This document shows, one piece after another, positions 53,221 to 61,964 of a stretch of 64,000 nucleotides of DNA (position 1 is its first letter; the number at the start of each line of letters is the position of its first letter). Source of the stretch: Lysinibacillus pakistanensis (GTDB taxonomy: Bacteria > Bacillota > Bacilli > Bacillales_A > Planococcaceae). The position numbers were made by a program, and so were the translations under genes. The notes under the pieces were generated by a model. The model had not been told where the DNA came from, did no database searches, and saw nothing but the letters and a program-made list of their open reading frames with translations. The stretch is from NCBI RefSeq assembly GCF_030123245.1, contig NZ_CP126101.1, forward strand, positions 1,858,501 through 1,922,500, in the 5' to 3' direction.

Positions 53221-54663
53221 ATGATAGGGGTGTTGAACCTGTCGAACATTCGAACATTGTGTAGTCAATATACAAACTTATCTTCAACAGATATAGACAA
53301 GCTATTAGAAATAGAAACTACACTATCCTATTATGCAGAATTGACAGATTGCTATATGTTTATAGATTGTATGTTGGAAAACCTACCACATGCAATTGTC
53401 GTGGCAGAAGCATTCCCCAAAAAAGAAAGACATTTATACGAAAAGTCTGTTATTGGAAAATTTGTTTTTGAGAGTTTTGAGCCAGCAGTATTTGCTGCTT
53501 TTAAAAATAAAGAAAAATCATCCATTTCTAGAGCCATCACACAAGAAGGTATAACTGTTGAACAAAATGTTGTCCCTCTCTTTAATAACGAGCAACAGGT
53601 TATTGCCGTGTTAATTCAGGAAAAAAAGGTGGAAATGAAAACAACACCGAAAGATGATTTTCAAAATATGCCCTTTGCTTTAATTGAGCATATTGTAGAA
53701 CCAAATACTCAACCAATACCAGTCGTTTCTGATTTGTTAGTAGAATCTATTATTCTTACTAATCATGAGAACAAAGTAATTTATAGTAATCCTGCAGGCT
53801 ATCGATTTATTTCAGAGCTTTCGGGGTTGGAACGTTTTGACAATGTTGCATTGAATAAGATTTTGCCATTTTTACAAGAGGTTTATGATAAAGGCGATGA
53901 TGTTTTTTTCTTAGAAATTACGATTGATCGTAAATCCTTCATTGTGAAAAAAATTCCTATTCGCAGTCAAAATGATAAAGTAACACTTCTCATTATTCAT
54001 GATCTAACAGAGCTAAAGCTGAAAGAAAATGAACTGATGATGAAAACATTTGCTATCCGAGAAATTCATCATCGTGTAAAGAATAATTTACAAACAGTTA
54101 CAAGCCTATTGCGTTTGCAAATGCGAAATGACTTGTCAGCTTCCAATGCAAGTGCTTTTCAAGAGGCATTAAATCGAATATATAGTATTTCATCGGTCTA
54201 TGAACTAATTTTAGAGAATGAGGATAATGCGGAAGAGAAAGTAGACGTTATCGCGTTATCTAAGAAAATTGGACATAAGATGGTGGGAACATCCAATACA
54301 CCATCCATTCAATTAGTCTTTCATCACGAAGACATTCAGTTATTCTGTCATTCGAAGAAGGCTGTATCTCTCGCGTTAATCATTTGTGAGCTACTACAAA
54401 ATGCATTGAAATATGCTTTTGTTGGTCGTGAGGAAGGTACAATCGACATTCAATTTTTACAGGATGCTTCCGTCATTTCACTTCATATTTCTGACAACGG
54501 CGTTGGGATGCAAGAGGTGAAGGCATCGTTTGGTATGGAGATAATAACAAGACTTGTTGAATATGATTTAGCTGGCACATTTACAATTATCCCTAGTGAA
54601 GAAGGTACACATACTCAAATTCAGTTTCCTGTAAGTGAGGAGGTATTTATCCTAAATGACTAG
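53221..54663 (+). CDS. eutW: ethanolamine sensor histidine kinase EutW
   Basis: A 480-residue soluble kinase with no membrane helix. N-terminal sensor (about 1-145), then a PAS-like part (about 165-270), and an HWE/HisKA_2-type kinase: REIHHRVKNNLQTVTSLLRL, ELLQNALKYAF, SDNGVGM. Such kinases sense ethanolamine and phosphorylate EutV. Its end overlaps eutV by 8 bases. The true start is unclear: the ATG at 53221 lacks a ribosome site and AGGGG follows it. Confidence 0.9.
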   Translation: MIGVLNLSNIRTLCSQYTNLSSTDIDKLLEIETTLSYYAELTDCYMFIDCMLENLPHAIVVAEAFPKKERHLYEKSVIGKFVFESFEPAVFAAFKNKEKSSISRAITQEGITVEQNVVPLFNNEQQVIAVLIQEKKVEMKTTPKDDFQNMPFALIEHIVEPNTQPIPVVSDLLVESIILTNHENKVIYSNPAGYRFISELSGLERFDNVALNKILPFLQEVYDKGDDVFFLEITIDRKSFIVKKIPIRSQNDKVTLLIIHDLTELKLKENELMMKTFAIREIHHRVKNNLQTVTSLLRLQMRNDLSASNASAFQEALNRIYSISSVYELILENEDNAEEKVDVIALSKKIGHKMVGTSNTPSIQLVFHHEDIQLFCHSKKAVSLALIICELLQNALKYAFVGREEGTIDIQFLQDASVISLHISDNGVGMQEVKASFGMEIITRLVEYDLAGTFTIIPSEEGTHTQIQFPVSEEVFILND

Positions 54664-55234
54664 GAAAGTAATGATTGTTGAAGATGAGTCACTAATTGCT
54701 ATTGATTTAAAATTTATGCTTGAAGATAATGGCTACGAGGTAGTGGCACAAGCAAACAATGGAGAATCGGCAATTGAGCTGGCTTTTGCACATAAGCCTC
54801 AGTTAATCCTAATGGATATTAAAATGCCCAAGCTAGACGGATTAAAGGCTAGCAAAATTATTGAACAGCAATTGGGAATTCCAGTGCTATTTATATCAGC
54901 GTATAGTGAAAAAGAATTGCTTCTATACATGAAGCAAGATAATATTTTAGGATATGTTATGAAACCGTTTTCTGAGAAAAATGTCCTTCCAGCGTTGGAA
55001 GTAGCATTTCATCAAATTGATAAATTCAACCGTTTAAACGGAGAATTACTGCATAAACAAACAGAATTAGAAAAACGCAAAATTATCGAACGTGCAAAAG
55101 GTTTACTGATGCAGTCAGAAAATCTTAGCGAGGACGAGGCGTATAAAAAAATTCGAAATGAAAGCATGCAGACTCAACAGGAAATGGTGACGATCGCGAA
55201 ACGAATTATTAATACCTTACAAGTAAATAGTTGA
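54656..55234 (+). CDS. eutV: ANTAR response regulator EutV
   Basis: A 192-residue regulator. Receiver domain with ED (10-11), phospho-acceptor D54 (LILMDIKMPKLDG) and K in YVMKPFSEK; then a coiled linker and a C-terminal ANTAR domain: RKIIERAKGLLMQSENLSED, EAYKKIRNESM. Phosphorylated EutV binds RNA hairpins and prevents termination in eut leaders. GAGGAGG lies within the eutW end. A terminator sits right after its stop, before eutH. Confidence 0.95.
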   Translation: MTRKVMIVEDESLIAIDLKFMLEDNGYEVVAQANNGESAIELAFAHKPQLILMDIKMPKLDGLKASKIIEQQLGIPVLFISAYSEKELLLYMKQDNILGYVMKPFSEKNVLPALEVAFHQIDKFNRLNGELLHKQTELEKRKIIERAKGLLMQSENLSEDEAYKKIRNESMQTQQEMVTIAKRIINTLQVNS

Positions 55235-55237
55235 AGC

Positions 55238-55283
55238 AAAGACGCTTTAAAGAGATTTCTTCTTTAATGCGTCTTTTTTTATA
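55238..55283 (+). terminator. terminator between eutV and eutH, candidate EutV antitermination target
   Basis: AAAGACGC-TTTAAAGA region (55238-55253) pairs with TCTTTAATGCGTCTTT (55261-55276), one mismatch, 7-base loop, followed by TTTTATAT. It would cut off the downstream eut genes unless antiterminated. A paired hexaloop motif of the known EutV sites was not clearly visible. Confidence 0.8.
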
Positions 55284-55317
55284 TAGATTTATCAAAAACA
55301 AAGGGGTGATGAGTAGG

Positions 55318-56562
55318 ATGGCAATGATAGGAACGATCATCGTTTATATTATTATGATTTGTGCTGTTTTAGGGGCAATCGGAGCGATTCGAGATGCTGA
55401 GTATGGGATTGGTAAGGAATTTATGAATGGTATCCATACAGTTGGTCATATTTTCGTCCCAGCAGCAGGGATCATGGCTGCTATACCTTACTTAACATGG
55501 TTTATTAGTCATTTTATTAGTCCAATTTTTGAGTTAATTGGTGCAGATCCTGCCATTGCAGCGACAACTATTTTAGCTTCGGACATGGGAGGCTATCAAT
55601 TAGCAAATGCTTTAAAAGAGTCATATGAGGGATGGGTAATGGCTCTAGTTGTTGGGTTTATGTCAGGGGCAACCATTGTATTCTCAATTCCGATGGGTCT
55701 TGCGATGTTAGATAAACGTGATCATAAATATATGGCATTAGGTATTATGGCCGGCGTTTTAACAATTCCAATTGGAGCATTTATTTCATCTATCATGATT
55801 GTGCTATTCAATACAGAGGTTCGTGAAGTAATTAGTACAACTGAGGCACCAACATATGTATTTGCTATTTCTGTGTTACAAATTTTAATCAACTTATTGC
55901 CTTTATTTATTTTCGTTATCTTAATTGCGTTAGGACTAAAGTTAATTCCAAATGGCATGATTAAGGGCTTCATGATTTTTGGGCGCGTTATGGATGCTGG
56001 TATCAAGCTTGTACTGGTGTTCTCTATTGTAGAAATTTTCACAGGAATCTTTACGAAGGTTTTTGGAGCATGGGGCTTTGATCCGATTATGGCAGATGAG
56101 ATCGATCAATTCCGAGCGTTAGAAACAGCTGGGTACATCGGTATTATGCTAGCGGGTGCATTCCCGATGGTGTACTTAATAAGAAAATATGCCTCTAAAC
56201 CTTTAGAAGCAGCAGGGAAAAAATTAGGCTTATCATCAGTAGGAAGTGCCGGTATTTTGGCAACAATTGCTAATATCTTAGCAATGTTTACACTGATTCG
56301 TCATATGCCACCAAAAGATAAAGTCATTAATATTGCCTTTGGGGTGTGTTCGGCATTTTTACTTGGAGATCATTTATCGTTTACGGCTAACTTTCAGCCA
56401 ACCATTATTTTACCTGTTATCGCTGGGAAGTTTTTAGCTGGTGTGATTGCGATTATTCTAGCCTATAAATTGTCTGTACCAACAGCTTTAAGATTGGAAC
56501 AGGAAGATCGCAAGGCAGGCATTATCAAAGAAGGAGAATACCTAACAGACAATAAGTCTTAA
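55318..56562 (+). CDS. eutH: ethanolamine permease EutH
   Basis: About 414 residues with 10-11 membrane helices, EutH family: MAMIGTIIVYIIMICAVLGA, GIGKEFMNGIHTVGHIFVPA, DMGGYQLANAL and LGDHLSFTANFQP. ATG 55318 is ten bases after GGGGTG; the frame open from 55231 overlaps the terminator and cannot be the real start. It brings ethanolamine into the cell at low external levels or pH. In many Firmicutes eutH is late in the operon; here it directly follows eutV. Confidence 0.9.
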   Translation: MAMIGTIIVYIIMICAVLGAIGAIRDAEYGIGKEFMNGIHTVGHIFVPAAGIMAAIPYLTWFISHFISPIFELIGADPAIAATTILASDMGGYQLANALKESYEGWVMALVVGFMSGATIVFSIPMGLAMLDKRDHKYMALGIMAGVLTIPIGAFISSIMIVLFNTEVREVISTTEAPTYVFAISVLQILINLLPLFIFVILIALGLKLIPNGMIKGFMIFGRVMDAGIKLVLVFSIVEIFTGIFTKVFGAWGFDPIMADEIDQFRALETAGYIGIMLAGAFPMVYLIRKYASKPLEAAGKKLGLSSVGSAGILATIANILAMFTLIRHMPPKDKVINIAFGVCSAFLLGDHLSFTANFQPTIILPVIAGKFLAGVIAIILAYKLSVPTALRLEQEDRKAGIIKEGEYLTDNKS

Positions 56563-56588
56563 TAATTTGAAGAAAGAGGTGATGACGT

Positions 56589-56930
56589 GTGAGTGAAGAA
56601 AAAAAGCGGTTTATACAGGAGTTTGTGCCCGGTAAGCAACTAACATTAAGTCATCTAATCGCAAATCCAGATCCTGATATGTTTCAAAAGCTTGGTATTC
56701 AAGAAGCAGGTGCGCTTGGCATTATGACATGTACACCTAGTGAAACAGTGATTATTGCTGGTGATTTAGCCACAAAGTCAGCCAATGTAAAACTAGGATT
56801 TTTAGATCGCTTTACAGGCAGTCTAGTGATTGTTGGTAGTGTCTCTGAGGTGGAAATGGCGATGTTAGAAATTAACCGTTTTTTATCAGAAAAGCTAGGC
56901 TATACACCATCAAAAATAACGAAGTCATAG
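56589..56930 (+). CDS. eutS: microcompartment shell protein EutS
   Basis: A 113-residue circularly permuted BMC-domain protein: RFIQEFVPGKQLTLSHLIANP, GIMTCTPSETVIIAGDLATK, GFLDRFTGSLVIVG. It forms bent hexamers of the shell. GTG start with AGAGGTGA upstream. Confidence 0.94.
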   Translation: MSEEKKRFIQEFVPGKQLTLSHLIANPDPDMFQKLGIQEAGALGIMTCTPSETVIIAGDLATKSANVKLGFLDRFTGSLVIVGSVSEVEMAMLEINRFLSEKLGYTPSKITKS

Positions 56931-56942
56931 GATGTGCTCCGT

Positions 56943-57440
56943 ATGAAAAATCGAGTAATGATAATAGGCGGTGTGCAAGCAGGTAAGTCAACGCTAATGA
57001 ATGCATTATTAGGGAAAGATAGACAAGCCGAAAAAACGCAAGCTCTCGTTTTTAATGACTGGATTGTAGATACGCCCGGAGAATATATTGAAAATCCAAT
57101 GTATTACAGAAATATTATGGCGACATCACTTGAAGTAACACATGTGATTTATTTGCAGGATGCCACGTCATCGAGAAGTGTTTTTCCCCCACAATTTAGT
57201 TTAGGCATTCCAAAGATTCAAATTGGCGTGATTACAAAAATCGATGCGCCTCTTGCAGATGTTGATAGAGCAACAGCATTATTACAAAATGTCATGACAC
57301 ATGGTCCTATTGTCAAAACTTCTTCATGGCAAAATCTTGGTATTGAGTTGATTGCACCATTAATTCAGCTCAATACTAACGAAGAAATTCGCCAATTTGT
57401 CAAGGATCGTGATAGTCCTTATCTCATATATAGCTCTTAG
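56943..57440 (+). CDS. eutP: EutP/PduV-family GTPase-like protein
   Basis: A ~165-residue small P-loop protein: VMIIGGVQAGKSTLMNALLG, VDTPGEYIENP (switch II) and ITKIDAP (base motif). In other systems the protein is an acetate kinase-like or GTPase partner of the microcompartment. ATG 56943 follows AGGATG; a GTG at 56934 is possible. Confidence 0.92.
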   Translation: MKNRVMIIGGVQAGKSTLMNALLGKDRQAEKTQALVFNDWIVDTPGEYIENPMYYRNIMATSLEVTHVIYLQDATSSRSVFPPQFSLGIPKIQIGVITKIDAPLADVDRATALLQNVMTHGPIVKTSSWQNLGIELIAPLIQLNTNEEIRQFVKDRDSPYLIYSS

Positions 57441-57460
57441 CGGCGAGAGGGAGGAGTAAG

Positions 57461-58885
57461 TTGAAGACAGAAAAAATTTATAGTGCAGGTATTGATATTG
57501 GAACTAGTACAACAAAAATGGTTGTTAGTAGTTTTCTGTTGAAAAATGTTGCAGGGATAACGCATGTGCCACGGATCGAAATAATTGAAAAAAAGGTGTT
57601 ACATCAAAGTCCTATTATTAAAACGCCATTTATCAATCACGAAATTATTGATATGGCAAAGATCGAACAATTTATATTTCAGCAATATCAACTTGCTCAA
57701 ATCTCACCAGCAGAAATCTCTACAGGAGCCATTATTATTACAGGTGAATCTGCTACGAAGGAAAATGCCAGTGAGGTTATTCACGCAATTTCGGACTCAG
57801 CTGGTCATTTTTTAGTGGCAACTGCCGGTCCTGATTTGGAAGGAATTATTGCTGCTAAAGGTGCAGGTACAGTGCAACAATCAAAAAATACTGCGAAAGT
57901 TATTGCGAATATTGATATCGGTGGCGGTACCGCGAATATTGCAGTTATGCAGTTTGGTGAGGTTATTGGTACATGCACACTTCATGTTGGTGGTAGACTC
58001 ATAGAATTTCATAATGGGAGAATTCAATCGATTTCACCACCGATTAAGAAGCTAATGGGAAAGTGGTCACACCCTTTACAGCTTGGTGATTCAGCTAGCG
58101 ATGCTCGTGTGGCACAGCTTATTCAAGAATTGGTAAGCACATTAGTAAAAACGCTAAATGGTCAATTAACAGATGAGCACCATCCATTACTGTTAGGCCA
58201 TTTACCTAACTGGGTTAAGCCAGTTGACGCTATTGTCTTTTCTGGTGGTGTAGCTTCCTGTATCTATGAAAATGATTGTACACAGCGTCAGTATGATGAT
58301 ATCGGCGAAAGTTTAGCGAAAATGTTAGTACAGCACGAGCAGCTACAATCATTTTTATGGCTACAGCCTGAAGAAACTGCTCGAGCTACGGTAACGGGTG
58401 CAGGTATGCAAACAACAGAAATAAGCGGGGCAACCATTCAGGTGGATGAAGATGTACTACCACTGAAAAATGTGCCAGTGTTCAATTGCCATATGAATAC
58501 AGCTACAAAAGCATTTGATGAGACGGTGAAGATGGCAGTGGAGAGAGCAGATGCCTTATTTTCCACACAGGGCAATCGTTCACCATTTGCCCTCTATTTT
58601 AGCGAATTACCGTATTTAAGCTTTCATGATGTACATGCATTAGGCGAGGCCATTTTACAGCACTTGGCAACAAGATGCTCCAAGGAAATACCAATTATCA
58701 TAGTCATTCAATCAGATTATGCAAAGATTATTGGACAAACCATTCAGGCAATTAATTCAACGGTTCCAATTATTTGCATCGATCAAATCAAAGTGGAGAC
58801 AGGTGATTACATCGACATAGGAGAGGTTCTGCCATCTGGCGTTGTTCCTGTTGTTGTGAAAACTCTTGCCTTCCACTCAAAGTAA
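57461..58885 (+). CDS. eutA: ethanolamine ammonia-lyase reactivating factor EutA
   Basis: A 474-residue actin/Hsp70-fold ATPase: AGIDIGTSTTKMVVSSF, IANIDIGGGTANIAVMQFG, IVFSGGVASCIYE. It exchanges damaged cobalamin in EutBC. TTG start after GGGAGGAG. Precedes eutB by a few bases, as is usual. Confidence 0.94.
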   Translation: MKTEKIYSAGIDIGTSTTKMVVSSFLLKNVAGITHVPRIEIIEKKVLHQSPIIKTPFINHEIIDMAKIEQFIFQQYQLAQISPAEISTGAIIITGESATKENASEVIHAISDSAGHFLVATAGPDLEGIIAAKGAGTVQQSKNTAKVIANIDIGGGTANIAVMQFGEVIGTCTLHVGGRLIEFHNGRIQSISPPIKKLMGKWSHPLQLGDSASDARVAQLIQELVSTLVKTLNGQLTDEHHPLLLGHLPNWVKPVDAIVFSGGVASCIYENDCTQRQYDDIGESLAKMLVQHEQLQSFLWLQPEETARATVTGAGMQTTEISGATIQVDEDVLPLKNVPVFNCHMNTATKAFDETVKMAVERADALFSTQGNRSPFALYFSELPYLSFHDVHALGEAILQHLATRCSKEIPIIIVIQSDYAKIIGQTIQAINSTVPIICIDQIKVETGDYIDIGEVLPSGVVPVVVKTLAFHSK

Positions 58886-58896
58886 GGAGGATGAAT

Positions 58897-60261
58897 GTGA
58901 ATCTATCAGTGATATTTGGTGGAGAAAAATATAATTTTAAATCATTAAAAGATGTCATGGCTAAGGCCAATGAAGAAAAATCAGGCGATCAGCTGGCTGG
59001 TATTGCAGCTGAAACCGTTCAACAACGTATCGCAGCAAAGGCGGTGCTAAGTGAGCTTTTAGTAAAGGATATCCGAGAAAATCCATTAGTGCCGCAAGAA
59101 AATGATGAGGTTTCACGCATTATTGAGGGCGACATAAATGAGCAAATATACGGAGAAATCAAAAACTGGAGTATCGAGCAGCTTCGCGAATATATTTTAT
59201 CGAATGATACAGGTGATCGTGAATTAAAGCGTTTAAGCAAAGGCATGAATTCTGAAATTATTGCTGCTGTTACTAAGCTTATGTCCAATCTAGACCTGGT
59301 CCATGCAGCCAATAAAGTAGAAATACTGTCAACTTGTAATATTACCATCGGACAAAAGGGCACCCTTTCATCTCGATTACAGCCCAACCATCCAACAGAC
59401 AATATAGACGGTATTATTGCCTCCCTAAAAGAAGGTTTGTCCTATGGTATTGGGGATGCTGTTATTGGCATAAATCCAGTGGATGATTCTGTTGAAAGTG
59501 TCAAAAAAGTATTAACTGCTACAAAAGAATTTATCAATGATTGGTCGATTCCTACGCAAAACTGTGTGTTGGCACATATCACAACACAAATGAAGGCCAT
59601 TAAGCAGGGCGCTCCAGCAGATATGATTTTCCAAAGTATTGCTGGAACAGAAATAGCTAACCGTTCCTTCGGTATTTCTGCTGACTTAATTAGGGAAGCA
59701 GAGGAGCTTGTGAAGAAGCAGGGCACTGGTACTGGTCCGAATTTATTTTACTTTGAAACAGGACAAGGATCTGAGCTTTCAGCAGAGGCACATATGGGAA
59801 TTGACCAAGTAACCCTTGAATCACGTAACTATGGATTTGCAAGACATTTTAATCCTTATATCGTTAATACGGTTGTAGGCTTTATTGGACCTGAGTATTT
59901 ATACAATAACAAACAGGTTATACGTGCTGGTTTAGAAGACCACTTTATGGGTAAGATGCATGGCATTCCAATGGGTGTTGACATTTGTTACACAAACCAT
60001 ATTAAGGCAGATCAAAATGATATTGAGGATTTAAGTGTTTTACTCACAGCGGCTGGTGTCAACTTCATTATTGCTGCACCTATGGGCGATGATGTCATGC
60101 TGAACTATCAGTCAATGAGCTTCCATGATGTTGCTACATTACTTCAAACATTTGGTAAAAAACCAGCGCCTGAATTTTTAGCATGGCTTGAGAAAATGGG
60201 CATTTATGAAAATGGTCGTCTTTCAGCAAGAGCTGGCGATTTATCTTTATTTGAAAGGTAG
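58897..60261 (+). CDS. eutB: ethanolamine ammonia-lyase large subunit EutB
   Basis: A ~454-residue TIM-barrel subunit binding ethanolamine and adenosylcobalamin. Family signatures are continuous: SRLQPNHPTDN, GDAVIGINPVDDS, NCVLAHITTQM, FQSIAGTEIANRSFGI, ETGQGSELSAEAHMGIDQ, MGVDICYTNH. GTG 58897 is spaced six bases from GGAGG; the ATG at 58891 abuts it. No deletions seen. Confidence 0.97.
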   Translation: MNLSVIFGGEKYNFKSLKDVMAKANEEKSGDQLAGIAAETVQQRIAAKAVLSELLVKDIRENPLVPQENDEVSRIIEGDINEQIYGEIKNWSIEQLREYILSNDTGDRELKRLSKGMNSEIIAAVTKLMSNLDLVHAANKVEILSTCNITIGQKGTLSSRLQPNHPTDNIDGIIASLKEGLSYGIGDAVIGINPVDDSVESVKKVLTATKEFINDWSIPTQNCVLAHITTQMKAIKQGAPADMIFQSIAGTEIANRSFGISADLIREAEELVKKQGTGTGPNLFYFETGQGSELSAEAHMGIDQVTLESRNYGFARHFNPYIVNTVVGFIGPEYLYNNKQVIRAGLEDHFMGKMHGIPMGVDICYTNHIKADQNDIEDLSVLLTAAGVNFIIAAPMGDDVMLNYQSMSFHDVATLLQTFGKKPAPEFLAWLEKMGIYENGRLSARAGDLSLFER

Positions 60262-60270
60262 GTGAGTCCA

Positions 60271-61287
60271 TTGAATGAACAATTAGTATCAATGATTACA
60301 CAGCTTGTGGTAGAGAAGCTGGGGAATAATGTGTCAGATAAATCTACAAATCAAACAACTGTAGATGCTGAGGAACCAAAGGATACACTTATAAAATTTT
60401 ATGATACGGCAACAAACCTACAAGAGGAAGTTCCAAGTCTAATCCAAACAAATGAACCATTAATTAAGCTTTATCATCATGAATCGTTCCAGTCAGGGGG
60501 TTCGCACGTCCAGGCAAATTACTTTGATCCTCCTTATAACGGAGCAGCTATTCAACCCTTTAGCTTTGAAGCTGATGAAGTGTCTGAAAGTGTACAAGCA
60601 GCTAAACAGCATACCCCTGCAAGAATTGGTGTTGGCAGAGCTGGAACAAGACCTAAAACAAAAACTTGGTTAAAATTCCGACTCGATCATGCAGCAGCAG
60701 TTGATGCAGTATATGGTGAGGTAACAGAAGGGCTGTTACAAAACCTGAATGTCTTTCAAGTGACAACGAAGGTAACAGATAAGGAAGAGTACATTACAAG
60801 GCCAGATTTAGGTCGCCGTTTATCAGATGAAGGAAAAGCATTGATTCAATCCAAATGCAAACAAAATCCAAAGGTTCAAATTATTATTTCAAATGGGTTA
60901 AGTGCTAGTGCGATTGAAGAAAATGTGCAAGATGTTTATTTAGCGCTACAGCAAAGTCTTAGCAATTTAAATATTGAAATTGGTACGACATTCTATATTG
61001 ATAAAGGGCGCGTAGCACTAATGGATGAGATTGGTGAGATTTTACAGCCAGAGGTCATTGTTTATTTAATTGGTGAGCGTCCAGGACTTGTATCAGCTGA
61101 ATCGATGAGTGCTTACTTATGCTATAAGCCGAGAATTGGCACAGTGGAGGCTGAGCGAATGGTGATTTCAAACATTCACAAAGGTGGTATTCCACCATTA
61201 GAGGCTGGAGCGTATCTAGGTACAGTCGTACAAAAAATCCTGCAATACCAGGCAAGCGGCGTAGATCTTGTCGCTAAAGAAGGTTAG
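60271..61287 (+). CDS. eutC: ethanolamine ammonia-lyase small subunit EutC
   Basis: About 338 residues. The core (from about 110) has ARIGVGRAGTRPKTKTWLKF, DHAAAVDAVYGEV, NGLSASAIEENVQDV, GERPGLVSAESMSAYLCY. The first ~110 residues are a longer extension than usual: an amphipathic N-terminal helix (NEQLVSMITQLVVEKLG) like a shell-targeting peptide, then a Thr/Asp-rich linker and a second part. GTG 60262 is an alternative start. Makes ammonia and acetaldehyde with EutB. Confidence 0.95.
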   Translation: MNEQLVSMITQLVVEKLGNNVSDKSTNQTTVDAEEPKDTLIKFYDTATNLQEEVPSLIQTNEPLIKLYHHESFQSGGSHVQANYFDPPYNGAAIQPFSFEADEVSESVQAAKQHTPARIGVGRAGTRPKTKTWLKFRLDHAAAVDAVYGEVTEGLLQNLNVFQVTTKVTDKEEYITRPDLGRRLSDEGKALIQSKCKQNPKVQIIISNGLSASAIEENVQDVYLALQQSLSNLNIEIGTTFYIDKGRVALMDEIGEILQPEVIVYLIGERPGLVSAESMSAYLCYKPRIGTVEAERMVISNIHKGGIPPLEAGAYLGTVVQKILQYQASGVDLVAKEG

Positions 61288-61298
61288 GGGGCCAAAAG

Positions 61299-61949
61299 AT
61301 GATACCTCAAAAAATAATGGCACAAATTTTGGCGATGCAAACCATTCCAAGAGTGAATAGTGAATTAGCAGAACAGCTAGATTTAAAGCCTTATCACCAT
61401 AGCATTGGGCTTGTCACATTGACAATTGATGATGTTGGGTATGTTGCCATTGATGAAGCAACGAAAAAGGCAGATGTTGATGTTGTCTATGCGAAAAGTT
61501 TCTATGCGGGAGCAGCTCATGCATCTGGCCCATTGTCAGGTGAAATGATTGGCATCATTGCTGGAAGCTCTCCGGATGAGATTCGTAGCGGTCTTGATGC
61601 TATTCAACAAAAAATTGAGTTTGATACGTACTTCGAGGCGATTAATAACAATGAAAATCATGCCCTATTTGCCCATACAGTGGCAAGCTGTGGGACATAT
61701 CTTGCCGAGTTGGCGGATGTAAATGTTGGCACACCACTTGCCTATTTAATCGCACCGCCACTAGAGGCAGTAATTGGATTAGATGCAGCATTAAAGGCGG
61801 CAGATGTAGAGTTAAAGGTTTTCTTTGGCCCTCCGTCTGAAACCAATTTTGGTGGCGGCCTATTAAGTGGTAGTCAATCATCTTGCGAGGCTGCGGCAAA
61901 TGCTTTCAGAGAAGCTATTGAAAATATAGCTAGAAATCCAGTGATTTAG
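61299..61949 (+). CDS. eutL: microcompartment shell protein EutL
   Basis: A 216-residue tandem-BMC shell protein forming trimers with a gated pore: SIGLVTLTIDDVGYVAIDEA, KSFYAGAAHASGPLSGEMIG, FFGPPSETNFGGGLLSGSQS. GGGGGCC/AAAAG site upstream. Confidence 0.96.
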   Translation: MIPQKIMAQILAMQTIPRVNSELAEQLDLKPYHHSIGLVTLTIDDVGYVAIDEATKKADVDVVYAKSFYAGAAHASGPLSGEMIGIIAGSSPDEIRSGLDAIQQKIEFDTYFEAINNNENHALFAHTVASCGTYLAELADVNVGTPLAYLIAPPLEAVIGLDAALKAADVELKVFFGPPSETNFGGGLLSGSQSSCEAAANAFREAIENIARNPVI

Positions 61950-61964
61950 AAAGGAGGCGGCTTT

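Noticed and set aside
55231..55317. EutH starting at 55231
   Set aside because: This part of the frame runs through the terminator hairpin and its T run; family alignment begins at about 55318.
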